Shown here one piece after another: positions 30,714-39,915 of a stretch of DNA of 64,000 bases. Made by a program: the position numbers and the translations under genes. Numbering within the stretch: the first letter of the stretch is position 1; every line of letters begins with the position of its first letter. Source of the DNA: Lachnospiraceae bacterium (GTDB lineage: Bacteria; Bacillota; Clostridia; Lachnospirales; Lachnospiraceae); the NCBI GenBank assembly GCA_015056885.1, contig SVFL01000003.1, forward strand, positions 62,001-126,000, read 5' to 3'. A model generated the notes under the pieces. The model had not been told where the DNA came from, did not search any database, and was given only the letters and a program-made list of their open reading frames with translations.

Positions 30714-32033
30714 ATGAGAATGTACGATATCATTATGAAGAAGCGTAACGGTGGTGAGCTGAGCAGAGAGGAAATCAATTTCTTTGTGAATGGCTATACC
30801 AAGGGCGAAATTCCCGATTATCAGGTTTCTGCGTTGATGATGGCCATTTATTTTCAGAAGATGACCAAAACAGAGACTCATGCCCTTACTATGGCTATGA
30901 TGAACAGTGGTGATGTACTGGATTTGTCCGAGATTCAGGGTATCAAGGTGGATAAGCATAGTACAGGTGGTGTGGGAGATAAGACTTCTCTGGCGCTGAC
31001 TCCCATGGTGGCAGCATGTGGCATTCCTGTGGCGAAGATGAGCGGACGTGGTCTGGGTCATACCGGAGGAACTATCGACAAACTGGAGAGTTTTGAAGGA
31101 TTTTCCACGGGAATTTCCACAGAGACTTTTATTGATAATGTGAATCGAATCGGTATTGCTATTATGGGACAGACTGCGGACCTTGCACCGGCAGATAAAA
31201 AGTTATATGCCCTCCGCGATGTAACAGCTACAGTTGACAATTTGTCATTGATTGCAAGTTCTATTATGAGTAAGAAGTTAGCGGCGGGAGCGGATGCCAT
31301 TGTGCTGGACGTAAAGACCGGAAGCGGTGCTTTTATGAAGGCAGAGGAGGACGCTAAGGCACTGGCTCAGGAGATGGTGGATATCGGTAATGCTGCAGGG
31401 AAGCATACAATAGCAGTTATTTCGGATATGGACCAGCCGCTTGGACGTGCGGTAGGTAACGCTCTTGAGGTCAAGGAGGCTATTGCTACTCTGAACGGTC
31501 GGGGACCGGAAGATTTCGAGAAGCTTTGTCTGACTCTTGGAAGTCAGATGCTGATTGCCGGCGGCAAGGCGGAAAATGTAGAACAAGCGGAAGGTATGTT
31601 GAAACAGGTGATTGCAGATGGTTCAGCACTTAAAAAGCTGGCTGAATTCGTAGAAGCTCAGGGAGGCGATGCTCAGGCAGTTTACAATCCGGAGCTTTTA
31701 CCCAAGGCTTCCATTGTGGAAAGTATTCCTGCGCCTGCCAGTGGTTATGTGCAGCATATAGCCTGTGATGAAGTAGGAATTTGTTCTCTGATGCTGGGTG
31801 GTGGCCGAGAGACCAAGGACAGTGAGATTGATTTGGCAGTTGGTATTCTGTTGGAGAAGAAGGTAGGAGATTATGTGGAGGCCGGAGAAGCTCTTGCTAC
31901 GATTCATGCAAATGATGCGGCAAAGTGTGCGGCAGCTACCAAGCGATATGTTGAGGCGGTAACGATTTCTATGGATAAACCTCATAGAGATGGTTATTCC
32001 ATTATAAAAGCAGTCATGGATGGCAGAAATTAA
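30714..32033 (+). CDS. pdp: pyrimidine-nucleoside phosphorylase
   Basis: [83 protein letters not shown]. Confidence 0.97.
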   Translation: MRMYDIIMKKRNGGELSREEINFFVNGYTKGEIPDYQVSALMMAIYFQKMTKTETHALTMAMMNSGDVLDLSEIQGIKVDKHSTGGVGDKTSLALTPMVAACGIPVAKMSGRGLGHTGGTIDKLESFEGFSTGISTETFIDNVNRIGIAIMGQTADLAPADKKLYALRDVTATVDNLSLIASSIMSKKLAAGADAIVLDVKTGSGAFMKAEEDAKALAQEMVDIGNAAGKHTIAVISDMDQPLGRAVGNALEVKEAIATLNGRGPEDFEKLCLTLGSQMLIAGGKAENVEQAEGMLKQVIADGSALKKLAEFVEAQGGDAQAVYNPELLPKASIVESIPAPASGYVQHIACDEVGICSLMLGGGRETKDSEIDLAVGILLEKKVGDYVEAGEALATIHANDAAKCAAATKRYVEAVTISMDKPHRDGYSIIKAVMDGRN

Positions 32034-32048
32034 ACATATACTGTTACC

Positions 32049-32351
32049 ATGAAAACAGATATTAAAAAAAATTCAAATCAAAATAATACAAATGTTAAAA
32101 AGATGAAGCTTTTGGAGTCCTTGCAGTTACCTAAGGATGTGTGTCTTGGCGCGCTGCGGGTAACTCTTACCGGTAACGAGGAGGCCTGGATAGAGAATTA
32201 TAAGGGTTTGCTTGAATATTCGGAGGAGGCAGTTTTGTTACAAGGCAAGAACTGTCAGGTGCGTTTGGAGGGCTCAGCTCTGACCATTGATTATTATACC
32301 AATGAGGATATGAAAATCAGCGGCTGTATTCGGAATGTCTGCTATTTGTAG
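32049..32351 (+). CDS. YabP/YqfC family sporulation protein
   Basis: Small beta-rich ORF immediately upstream of yqfD-like gene; LPKDVCLGALRVTLTGNEEAWIENYKGLLEYSEE. Confidence 0.85.
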   Translation: MKTDIKKNSNQNNTNVKKMKLLESLQLPKDVCLGALRVTLTGNEEAWIENYKGLLEYSEEAVLLQGKNCQVRLEGSALTIDYYTNEDMKISGCIRNVCYL

Positions 32352-32386
32352 CGGAACACATTTGAAAACAGGGAGAGGAGCAGTGT

Positions 32387-33610
32387 ATGCTTAATCTTTT
32401 GAAGCAGACAAGGGGATATCTGCGTATTCATGTCAGCGGTTTTTCGCCGGAGCGTTTTATGAATCTTTGCAGCAACAGGGATATTTTGTTGTGGGATATT
32501 GAGCAGGATGCAGATGGTTACAGGATGTGTGTCAGTCTGCAAAGTTTTTACAGATTAAAAGCCATTGTGCGTAAAACAAGAACAAAGGTAGTCATCATAG
32601 AAAAATGCGGACTACCTTTTTTGGTGCCTGTAATGCAGAAAAGGCGGGTGTTTGTGGGAGGACTTTTGCTGGCAATTGCCTTTTGGTATTGTTCAACATG
32701 GTTTGTTTGGGATATTGAGGTTGATGGAAATTATCGAATTACCACAGACCAGTTGGAGCGATTTCTGAAAAGTCGGTCTGTACGGACCGGTATGCGAAAG
32801 GATGAATTGGATATCGGCAGTCTGGAAAAGGAAATTCGCAAAAATTTCACTCTGGTAACCTGGACGTCTGCCAAACTGGATGGAACGAAACTGCTGATAT
32901 CCATAAAGGAGAATGATGCGCCCATTCTAAGCGAAGAAGATTTGCAAAAGACCGTTACGGGAACGGACCTGGTGACAGAATATGGCGGTAAAATCGTATC
33001 CATGGTAGTGCGAAGCGGTGTGCCAAAGGCCGCCGTTGGTGATGAAATAGAGGCAGGAACGATGCTTGTGGATGGAAAGGTTCCTGTGTATAATGAGGAT
33101 GGTACGGTCAGAGAATATATTCTGACAGATGCGGATGCGGATATTATGCTGGAACACATCAAGGAATTTAAGAGCACTTTGCCCTATGAATATGTGGCAA
33201 AGGAATATACCGGCCGCGAGAAAAAACAACCTTATATCCGTATTGGAGATAATTTTGAGGGAAAAATACCGGTTGAAGATCCCTATTTGATTTATGACAG
33301 AGTGATGCGTCAGAGTCAGCCGCTTATATTCGAAAAGTTGGATATCCCTATTTTTAGCGGTTCTTATACGTATCGGGAGTATCGGAATGTTGAGTATGAA
33401 TACAGTTTAGAGGAAGCAGAAAAGCTTCTTAATGAAAAATTAATGGTATTTCTTTCAACTTTAGAGGAAAAAGGGGTACAAATTATTGAAAAAAATGTTA
33501 AAATAGATACTAGTGACAATGGGTGGATTGTGCATGGAGAATTTCTGGTGCATGAACCTGTAGGAAAAAGGGTTGTCACGGACAGGGGAGTAGAGACGTC
33601 TGATGAATGA
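32387..33610 (+). CDS. yqfD: sporulation protein YqfD
   Basis: GYLRIHVSGFSPERFMNLCSNRDILLWDIEQ; single TM; position before phoH. Confidence 0.9.
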   Translation: MLNLLKQTRGYLRIHVSGFSPERFMNLCSNRDILLWDIEQDADGYRMCVSLQSFYRLKAIVRKTRTKVVIIEKCGLPFLVPVMQKRRVFVGGLLLAIAFWYCSTWFVWDIEVDGNYRITTDQLERFLKSRSVRTGMRKDELDIGSLEKEIRKNFTLVTWTSAKLDGTKLLISIKENDAPILSEEDLQKTVTGTDLVTEYGGKIVSMVVRSGVPKAAVGDEIEAGTMLVDGKVPVYNEDGTVREYILTDADADIMLEHIKEFKSTLPYEYVAKEYTGREKKQPYIRIGDNFEGKIPVEDPYLIYDRVMRQSQPLIFEKLDIPIFSGSYTYREYRNVEYEYSLEEAEKLLNEKLMVFLSTLEEKGVQIIEKNVKIDTSDNGWIVHGEFLVHEPVGKRVVTDRGVETSDE

Positions 33611-34607
33611 AATTTCGAATAATTTTTCGATGAATATAGATATGCCTATTGAGCATATGCAGAAAATTTTTGGTATGAATGATTCCTATATCAAGAAGCT
33701 GGAGCGGGATTTTCATGTGTCTGTTGTAGACAGAAACGGTCATGTGGTAATCAGTGGCGAGGAAAGAAATGTAATGCGTGCGGCAGGGGTGCTTCGTCAG
33801 CTTACTATTTTATCCGACAGGGGCAATGAGATTGAAGAGCAGAACGTGGATTATGCCATTACCCTTGGCAAAGAAGCTAAGGAAGATGCTTTGACAGAGA
33901 TTGATACGGATTGTATCTGTCATACCATAAATGGTAAACCGATTAAGCCTAAGACTTTGGGACAGAAGGCTTATGTAGATGCGATTCGCAACAATATGGT
34001 TGTATTTGGTCTGGGACCTGCGGGAACCGGTAAGACCTATCTTGCCATGGCTATGGCGATTACTGCCTTTAAAAATGATGAGGTAAGCCGTATTATACTG
34101 ACCAGACCAGCTATTGAAGCTGGTGAGAAACTGGGATTTTTACCCGGTGATTTGCAGAGCAAGGTTGATCCTTATCTGAGACCGCTTTATGATGCATTGT
34201 ATCAGATTATGGGTGCGGAAAGCTTTACCAAGAATATGGAGAAGGGATTGATTGAGGTAGCACCGCTTGCTTATATGCGAGGACGTACCCTTGACAATGC
34301 CTATATTATTCTGGATGAGGCACAAAATACCACACCTGCTCAGATGAAAATGTTTCTGACACGTATCGGTTTCGGTTCCAAGGTAGTTGTAACAGGTGAC
34401 TCCTCCCAGAAGGATTTGCCTGTAGGTACCAAGTCCGGACTGGATGTGGCAGAGAAGGTTTTGAATAAAATTGAAGGCATTGAATTTTGCAGGCTGACCA
34501 GCAAGGACGTGGTGAGACATCCTCTGGTACAGAAGATAGTAAATGCTTATGACAACTATGAGGCAAAGGAAAAGTCCAAAGGACGGGAAAAGTATGGCAG
34601 AAAGTAA
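33603..34607 (+). CDS. PhoH family ATPase
   Basis: FGLGPAGTGKTYLAMAMAI; TRPAIEAGEKLGFLPGDLQSKVDPYLRPLYDAL; DEAQNTTPAQMKMFLTRIGFGSKVVVTGD. Confidence 0.96.
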   Translation: MNEISNNFSMNIDMPIEHMQKIFGMNDSYIKKLERDFHVSVVDRNGHVVISGEERNVMRAAGVLRQLTILSDRGNEIEEQNVDYAITLGKEAKEDALTEIDTDCICHTINGKPIKPKTLGQKAYVDAIRNNMVVFGLGPAGTGKTYLAMAMAITAFKNDEVSRIILTRPAIEAGEKLGFLPGDLQSKVDPYLRPLYDALYQIMGAESFTKNMEKGLIEVAPLAYMRGRTLDNAYIILDEAQNTTPAQMKMFLTRIGFGSKVVVTGDSSQKDLPVGTKSGLDVAEKVLNKIEGIEFCRLTSKDVVRHPLVQKIVNAYDNYEAKEKSKGREKYGRK

Positions 34608-35772
34608 AAAAAAGAAGATAAGTGCCATGTTGCTGTTTGAGATTGGCGGTATGCTGATTGCTACAGCCGGTATTTGCGGACTGGTCTATGGCGGATTTGT
34701 GAAGCAGGGCATGGATTATATGCTGGCTCATATTGTTTTTGTTGTACTTGGAATCGGCACGGTAGGGTTCGGAATACGCAGAGGAATGCTTACAGGGGAT
34801 CTGGATTATGATAATGCAGAGTATCCCAAGCGTTTCTGGATATGTTTTCTGTCAGGACTTGTCGTTTCTTTTGTGTACGTATTTTTGCCGTCGGCAGCAT
34901 GGCCTTTTTTGCCTATATATATATTGCTTAGTCTCTATAGTAATATGGCGATAGGTGTTCTTGCGGCAACTACTATACTGGCGGTTCCGGTATGTCTGAC
35001 AGATGCAGGACTGGAAGTGTTTCTGGTGTATTTAATCAGTGGTTTTTGGGGAGCACTTTTATTTAAGAATATTAAAAACGGATTCAAAACAGGGCTTCCC
35101 TTTGTATTGTCCATGGCAGGGCTTTTAATTTGTGAGACTGCAGGTACGGTGCTTGTGATTAATGCAAGACCGGGAGTGGAATCTTTTGTTGTGCCCGGTA
35201 TCAATATGATTGTTTCCGGTATTTTAGTATTGGGAATTTTAAAAACCTTTTTTGGTAAGGTGATTTATAAGTATCGGGAAAATTTTTTGGATTTGAATGA
35301 TCCGGAGAATGAGATACTGGGTGAATTGAAACAGTCGGATAAAAAGACTTATATGAAGTCAATACATACAGCCTATTTTTGTGAACGCATTGCATTAAAA
35401 CTGGGGCTTCATTCCGATTCGTTAAAATGTGCCGGATATTACCATGTTTTTGGACAGAGCTTAGAAGAGAAGACTCTTTGTTTTCCTCCGGAGGTCCGAC
35501 TGATTTTGGAGGAGTATTTTAGTAAAGGGAAACCGATATTGCACAAAGAGACGGCTGTTTTGATAGCTTCAGAGAACATTGTTGGTACTATTTTGACGCT
35601 TTTGGAGCAGGCAAATGGAGGTAAGGTGGATTATGATAAAGTGATAGATGCAGTATTTAAGCGTTATCAGGTAGCCGGAACCTTCAAGCAGTGTGATATT
35701 TCTATGAAAGAGTTTTTTGCCATGCAAAAGATATTTAAGGAGGAGAAGCTCTATTATGACTTTTTACGTTGA
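34594..35772 (+). CDS. membrane protein resembling C-terminal half of PgpH (7TM-HD), degenerate HD domain
   Basis: Six to seven TM helices followed by a helical domain with TYMKSIHTAYFCERIALKLGLHSDSLKCAGYYHVFG; located between phoH and ybeY; start MAESKKK overlaps phoH end. Confidence 0.6.
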   Translation: MAESKKKKISAMLLFEIGGMLIATAGICGLVYGGFVKQGMDYMLAHIVFVVLGIGTVGFGIRRGMLTGDLDYDNAEYPKRFWICFLSGLVVSFVYVFLPSAAWPFLPIYILLSLYSNMAIGVLAATTILAVPVCLTDAGLEVFLVYLISGFWGALLFKNIKNGFKTGLPFVLSMAGLLICETAGTVLVINARPGVESFVVPGINMIVSGILVLGILKTFFGKVIYKYRENFLDLNDPENEILGELKQSDKKTYMKSIHTAYFCERIALKLGLHSDSLKCAGYYHVFGQSLEEKTLCFPPEVRLILEEYFSKGKPILHKETAVLIASENIVGTILTLLEQANGGKVDYDKVIDAVFKRYQVAGTFKQCDISMKEFFAMQKIFKEEKLYYDFLR

Positions 35773-36262
35773 GTTTGATGAGGGTATTGAGAATAACTAT
35801 GATTTTAATACAGATGAAATCGTGAGGACTGTCGCAGAGGCAGTACTTGACATGGAAGGTTGTCCCTATGAAGCCTGTGTGAATGTGCTTGTGACAGATA
35901 ATGAGGGAATCAGAGAGTTTAACAGACAGTATAGGAATATCGATAAGGAAACAGATGTGTTGTCTTTTCCTAATCTTGACTTTGAACAGCCCGGTGTGTT
36001 TGATATAGCTGAGGAGTGTGAAGCTGATTATTTTGATCCTGAGAGCGGAGAATTGGTGTTGGGAGATATTATTTTATCTGTAGACAGGATAAAGGAACAG
36101 GCTGAGAGTTATGGTCACAGTCAAAAAAGGGAGTTTGCTTTTCTTGTAGCACACAGTATGTTGCATTTGTGCGGATATGACCATATGGAGGAATCGGAAG
36201 CTGCAGTTATGGAAGGAAAACAGGAGTCTGTACTTAACGGACTGGGTATTACCAGAGAATAA
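35756..36262 (+). CDS. ybeY: endoribonuclease YbeY (rRNA maturation)
   Basis: HSMLHLCGYDHMEE zinc motif; start MTFYVEF after aaggaggagaag. Confidence 0.96.
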   Translation: MTFYVEFDEGIENNYDFNTDEIVRTVAEAVLDMEGCPYEACVNVLVTDNEGIREFNRQYRNIDKETDVLSFPNLDFEQPGVFDIAEECEADYFDPESGELVLGDIILSVDRIKEQAESYGHSQKREFAFLVAHSMLHLCGYDHMEESEAAVMEGKQESVLNGLGITRE

Positions 36263-36285
36263 TAAGAGTATACGAGGATGAATAT

Positions 36286-37887
36286 ATGAACCAGATAGAG
36301 ATAAAAAAGCGGCAGATGCAGCTGATTGCGTGGGGACTGGGCCTGATTGTATTATTGGTGTTGGCTAATTTGCTTGGCGATAATGGAATCGCTTATGTGG
36401 CTGTTTCCATAGAGCTGTTTATGCTGTTTTGGACGGTTACAGGCGGCGAGTTAGCTGATGTGCTAGGAAAATTATTGAGAAACAAAGTCAATAAAGGACA
36501 GTATAAAAATGCAAAAAAATTGCGTCGTACAACCCTTGTTGTGGAAGGATTTATAGGAATTGTCGGCAGTGTAGTGCTCTTTGTACTGGCCAAGCCTCTC
36601 GGTGAGGGGCTTTTTGGGGTGTCTTATAGTGTGGCAATTATAAGAATTTTAGCGCCTGTAGTGTTTGTAAGGACACTATCATCGGTACTTTTGGGATATT
36701 TTCAAGGGGAAGGGACAGAACTTCCTGCAGTAATATCTTATCTGGTGAGACAGGTGAGTATTTTTGGATTTTCACTGTTATTTGTGAATTTGCTGAAAGG
36801 GTATGGAGGCAAGGTAAGTGATTTGCTCCGACAGGAAAATTTTACTGCTATGTACGGCGGTATGGGCGTTGCAATTGCCGTGTTGGTGACGGAACTTTTG
36901 ATAGTCATCTTTTTATTCTTTGTGTATCGGGGCAGTCGTAGGAGGGAGAGACGTGGAAATGGAGAAGGAATGCGTACAACGGATACCTTTTCCGGTCAGC
37001 TGGTACTTCTTTATGGTAATTTATTTCCCGCCATGCTTAAGACATTTTTGTTGTATTTTGCCATGTGGATTGGAATTATTTTCTATCGCAAAAGTGTGCC
37101 TGATGTAACCGCTCTGAATGAGTATGGTGTTTTGTATGGTAAAATTCTGCCGGTATTGGGATTAGTTATTTTGCCGGGATGCGTTATGTTAATGGAATGT
37201 GCACATAAGATAGTGGCATGTGTGCGCCGCGAGGAACAACGTTATGCCAAGGGGCATTTTCAGGGTGGCATTCACGTGGCAATGGTATATGGAATGTTTA
37301 GTACGGTATTTATTGCTTTACATGCACCTCAGATTGCCGGAATTTTCTGCAAAACGGGAGTGGAAACAGCAACGAACATGTTTCGTTTTGGATCCTTTGC
37401 AGTATTGGCAATCGTGTTGGGCTATTATTTTACGGAGATTTTGAATGCGATAGGCGGCAGATATTATGTATTGGGGCTGCTGGCGGCATTTAATTTGGTT
37501 TATGCCGGTTGTCTGGTACTGTTTTTGAACGGAGGCAAGGCTGGTGTAATGGCACTGGTTTACAGTGCAATGATTGCCGGAACAGTATATGTAATAGGTG
37601 CATTTGTTGTACTGTTTTTCCAGCTTCGTTACAATATTGACTGGTTACAGACATTGGCGGTTCCGGCAGGTCTTTCCTGTGCTGTAGGGTTGATTCTTTT
37701 ATTTCTGAACAAGATTATGCATCCTCATTTAGGGGATTTGATTACGGTAATTGTATCTTTGGTAGTAGGCAATGTGCTTTATTGGGTGTTCCTTATGTTT
37801 ATGCGTAATTTTAGAGAACAGGAGCTTGCTTATACGCCATGCGGCAGATTCATTCGTGGAATCGGACAGATGCTTCGAATATATTAA
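36286..37887 (+). CDS. SpoVB/MurJ-like polysaccharide biosynthesis flippase (MOP superfamily)
   Basis: About 12-14 TM helices; LRRTTLVVEGFIGIVGSVVLF, VRTLSSVLLGYFQGEGTELPAVISYLVRQ. Confidence 0.75.
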   Translation: MNQIEIKKRQMQLIAWGLGLIVLLVLANLLGDNGIAYVAVSIELFMLFWTVTGGELADVLGKLLRNKVNKGQYKNAKKLRRTTLVVEGFIGIVGSVVLFVLAKPLGEGLFGVSYSVAIIRILAPVVFVRTLSSVLLGYFQGEGTELPAVISYLVRQVSIFGFSLLFVNLLKGYGGKVSDLLRQENFTAMYGGMGVAIAVLVTELLIVIFLFFVYRGSRRRERRGNGEGMRTTDTFSGQLVLLYGNLFPAMLKTFLLYFAMWIGIIFYRKSVPDVTALNEYGVLYGKILPVLGLVILPGCVMLMECAHKIVACVRREEQRYAKGHFQGGIHVAMVYGMFSTVFIALHAPQIAGIFCKTGVETATNMFRFGSFAVLAIVLGYYFTEILNAIGGRYYVLGLLAAFNLVYAGCLVLFLNGGKAGVMALVYSAMIAGTVYVIGAFVVLFFQLRYNIDWLQTLAVPAGLSCAVGLILLFLNKIMHPHLGDLITVIVSLVVGNVLYWVFLMFMRNFREQELAYTPCGRFIRGIGQMLRIY

Positions 37888-37973
37888 CAGGAAGAGTAAT
37901 TTGAATCAAAAAGTATAAAATCAAGAAAAAGGCTGATACTTAATCCTAAGACTGGTGAATGCAGGTGAGGGAA

Positions 37974-38621
37974 ATGAAGGTTTTAAAAGGTATCAGCTTA
38001 TTCTTTATATATCCTTTGATTATGTTGCTTGTGGGCTTTTTGTGTGGCCTGCAGACAGAAAGATTTTTTTATCCGGGTAAAGAGCAGAAACAGGAAATAA
38101 CACAGGAGTCTTCTTTGTCTGTTTCACCTAAAAGAGAGACAACAAAAGATATGGTTACGGTTACTTCTCAAAGAGAGCGACTGACTGCGGATACAAAATA
38201 TTGGGTGGAAGAGGTGGATGTGCTGCGGAAAACTTCGGTGGAAACGCAAAGACCCTTACCAAGCCAGTATATTGGTATGGACAGAGAACAGTTTCTTGCT
38301 ATGATGGAGAATTATCAGAGCGCACCTCCCTTAAATGAGTTGGAACAAGGTTTTGAAAGTTTGGAAGTTTTGGCATTCTCAGGAGAACAGGTGAGGGTTC
38401 GTATGAACTATCGCTATGTACAACCGGGGCAGGGATTTTATCTTGCGGTAATTGATCATGAAGTAGTGGTATATTTAGAGGATAAAGAGACTGTTTATAT
38501 TAATGATACAGGGATTATGCTGGATACCTTGCCGGAGGATATGCAGCTGAAAATCATTGAGATGCATTATATAGAGGGTGAAGGAAATTTGTATAGTTTT
38601 CTGGAGACCTATTCCAGTTAG
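37974..38621 (+). CDS. signal-anchored protein with BofC-C-like domain
   Basis: N-terminal TM; C-terminal GQGFYLAVIDHEVVVYLEDKETVYINDTGIMLDTLPEDMQLKI resembles BofC C-terminal domain. Confidence 0.65.
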   Translation: MKVLKGISLFFIYPLIMLLVGFLCGLQTERFFYPGKEQKQEITQESSLSVSPKRETTKDMVTVTSQRERLTADTKYWVEEVDVLRKTSVETQRPLPSQYIGMDREQFLAMMENYQSAPPLNELEQGFESLEVLAFSGEQVRVRMNYRYVQPGQGFYLAVIDHEVVVYLEDKETVYINDTGIMLDTLPEDMQLKIIEMHYIEGEGNLYSFLETYSS

Positions 38622-38635
38622 GTCAGGAGGATAGA

Positions 38636-39886
38636 ATGGCACATAAGGCAAAAGTAAAAATAGGTGTAATCGGTGGCGGTGCGGCAGGAATGATGGCGGC
38701 GATTACTGCGGCTTCCGAGGGGGCGGTTGTGACTCTCTTAGAGGGTGGTGAGCGGGTAGGTAAGAAAATTCTTGCCACCGGTAACGGTAAATGTAATCTG
38801 GGGAATCTGAATCTGAGCACAGAGGATTATAACGGCGCTTCACAGGAATGGATAGGAGAATGTTTAAGCCGGTTTAACTGCGAGGATACTATCCGGTTTT
38901 TTCGTGGAATCGGATTAATGTTAAAGGAAAAAAATGGATATTTGTATCCGTTGTCAGAGCAGGCTGCTTCTGTTTTGGACGTATTGCGCACAGAGCTTCG
39001 TACAAGTGGAGTGGAAGTGATTACAGAGGCGAAAGTACAGTCCGTTGAGAAGACGGAAGAAGGTGTTTTTACAGTGTGTTCCGGTGAGAAAACCTATTTT
39101 TTTGACAAAGTGATTTTGTCTTGTGGTAGCAAGGCGGCACCCAAAACCGGTTCGGACGGAAGCGGATATAAGCTGGCAAAGCGTCTTGGACATGGATTGA
39201 TTCCTACGGTGCCGGCACTTGTTCAATTACAATGTGAAGAGCGTTATCTTAAGGAAGTAGCCGGTGTGCGTGCAGATGCACAGATAACGGTTCTGCCGGG
39301 ATATACGGATGAAGAGATAACAGAGCGCGGAGAATTACAGCTTACTGATTACGGAATTTCAGGTATTCCTGTTTTCCAGCTGAGTCGTAAAGTAAATTAT
39401 TTGCTGCGTGAGCTTGGCAAAAACGGAGCGGTTGAAGTTTCTGTTGATTTGTTACCGGATTATACGAAGGAAGAGGTTGCGCAGCTTTGGACAGTGCGAA
39501 AACTGCTCCAGACCGACCGGACAGTAGAAGAGTTTTTTTCCGGAATGTTAAATAAAAAGCTGATGCTTTTGTTTATGAAACAGGCAGGGCTTAAAAGAGA
39601 TGCCTTGATAACAGATGTGGAAGAATGGCGTTTGCAGGCAGTATTTGATTTGTGTAAGGATTGGCGTTTGCATGTAATCGGTAGTAATCCTTACGAGAAT
39701 GCACAGGTTTGTGCGGGCGGTGTAGATACCACACAGGTGAATACTACGATGGAATCCAAGCTTATACCGGGACTATATTTGGCAGGAGAGCTTTTGGATG
39801 TGGACGGCAGATGTGGCGGTTATAATTTGCAGTGGGCGTGGAGCAGCGGCTATCTTGCCGGTCATAATGCGGCTTTGCAAGGCTGA
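38636..39886 (+). CDS. HI0933-like NAD(P)/FAD-dependent oxidoreductase
   Basis: IGVIGGGAAGMMAAITAASEGAVVTLLEGGERVGKKILATGNGKCNLGN; GGVDTTQVN; DVDGRCGGYNLQWAWSSGYLAG. Confidence 0.94.
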   Translation: MAHKAKVKIGVIGGGAAGMMAAITAASEGAVVTLLEGGERVGKKILATGNGKCNLGNLNLSTEDYNGASQEWIGECLSRFNCEDTIRFFRGIGLMLKEKNGYLYPLSEQAASVLDVLRTELRTSGVEVITEAKVQSVEKTEEGVFTVCSGEKTYFFDKVILSCGSKAAPKTGSDGSGYKLAKRLGHGLIPTVPALVQLQCEERYLKEVAGVRADAQITVLPGYTDEEITERGELQLTDYGISGIPVFQLSRKVNYLLRELGKNGAVEVSVDLLPDYTKEEVAQLWTVRKLLQTDRTVEEFFSGMLNKKLMLLFMKQAGLKRDALITDVEEWRLQAVFDLCKDWRLHVIGSNPYENAQVCAGGVDTTQVNTTMESKLIPGLYLAGELLDVDGRCGGYNLQWAWSSGYLAGHNAALQG

Positions 39887-39915
39887 GACAGAAGGGAATT
39901 TATCAGGATACATAT

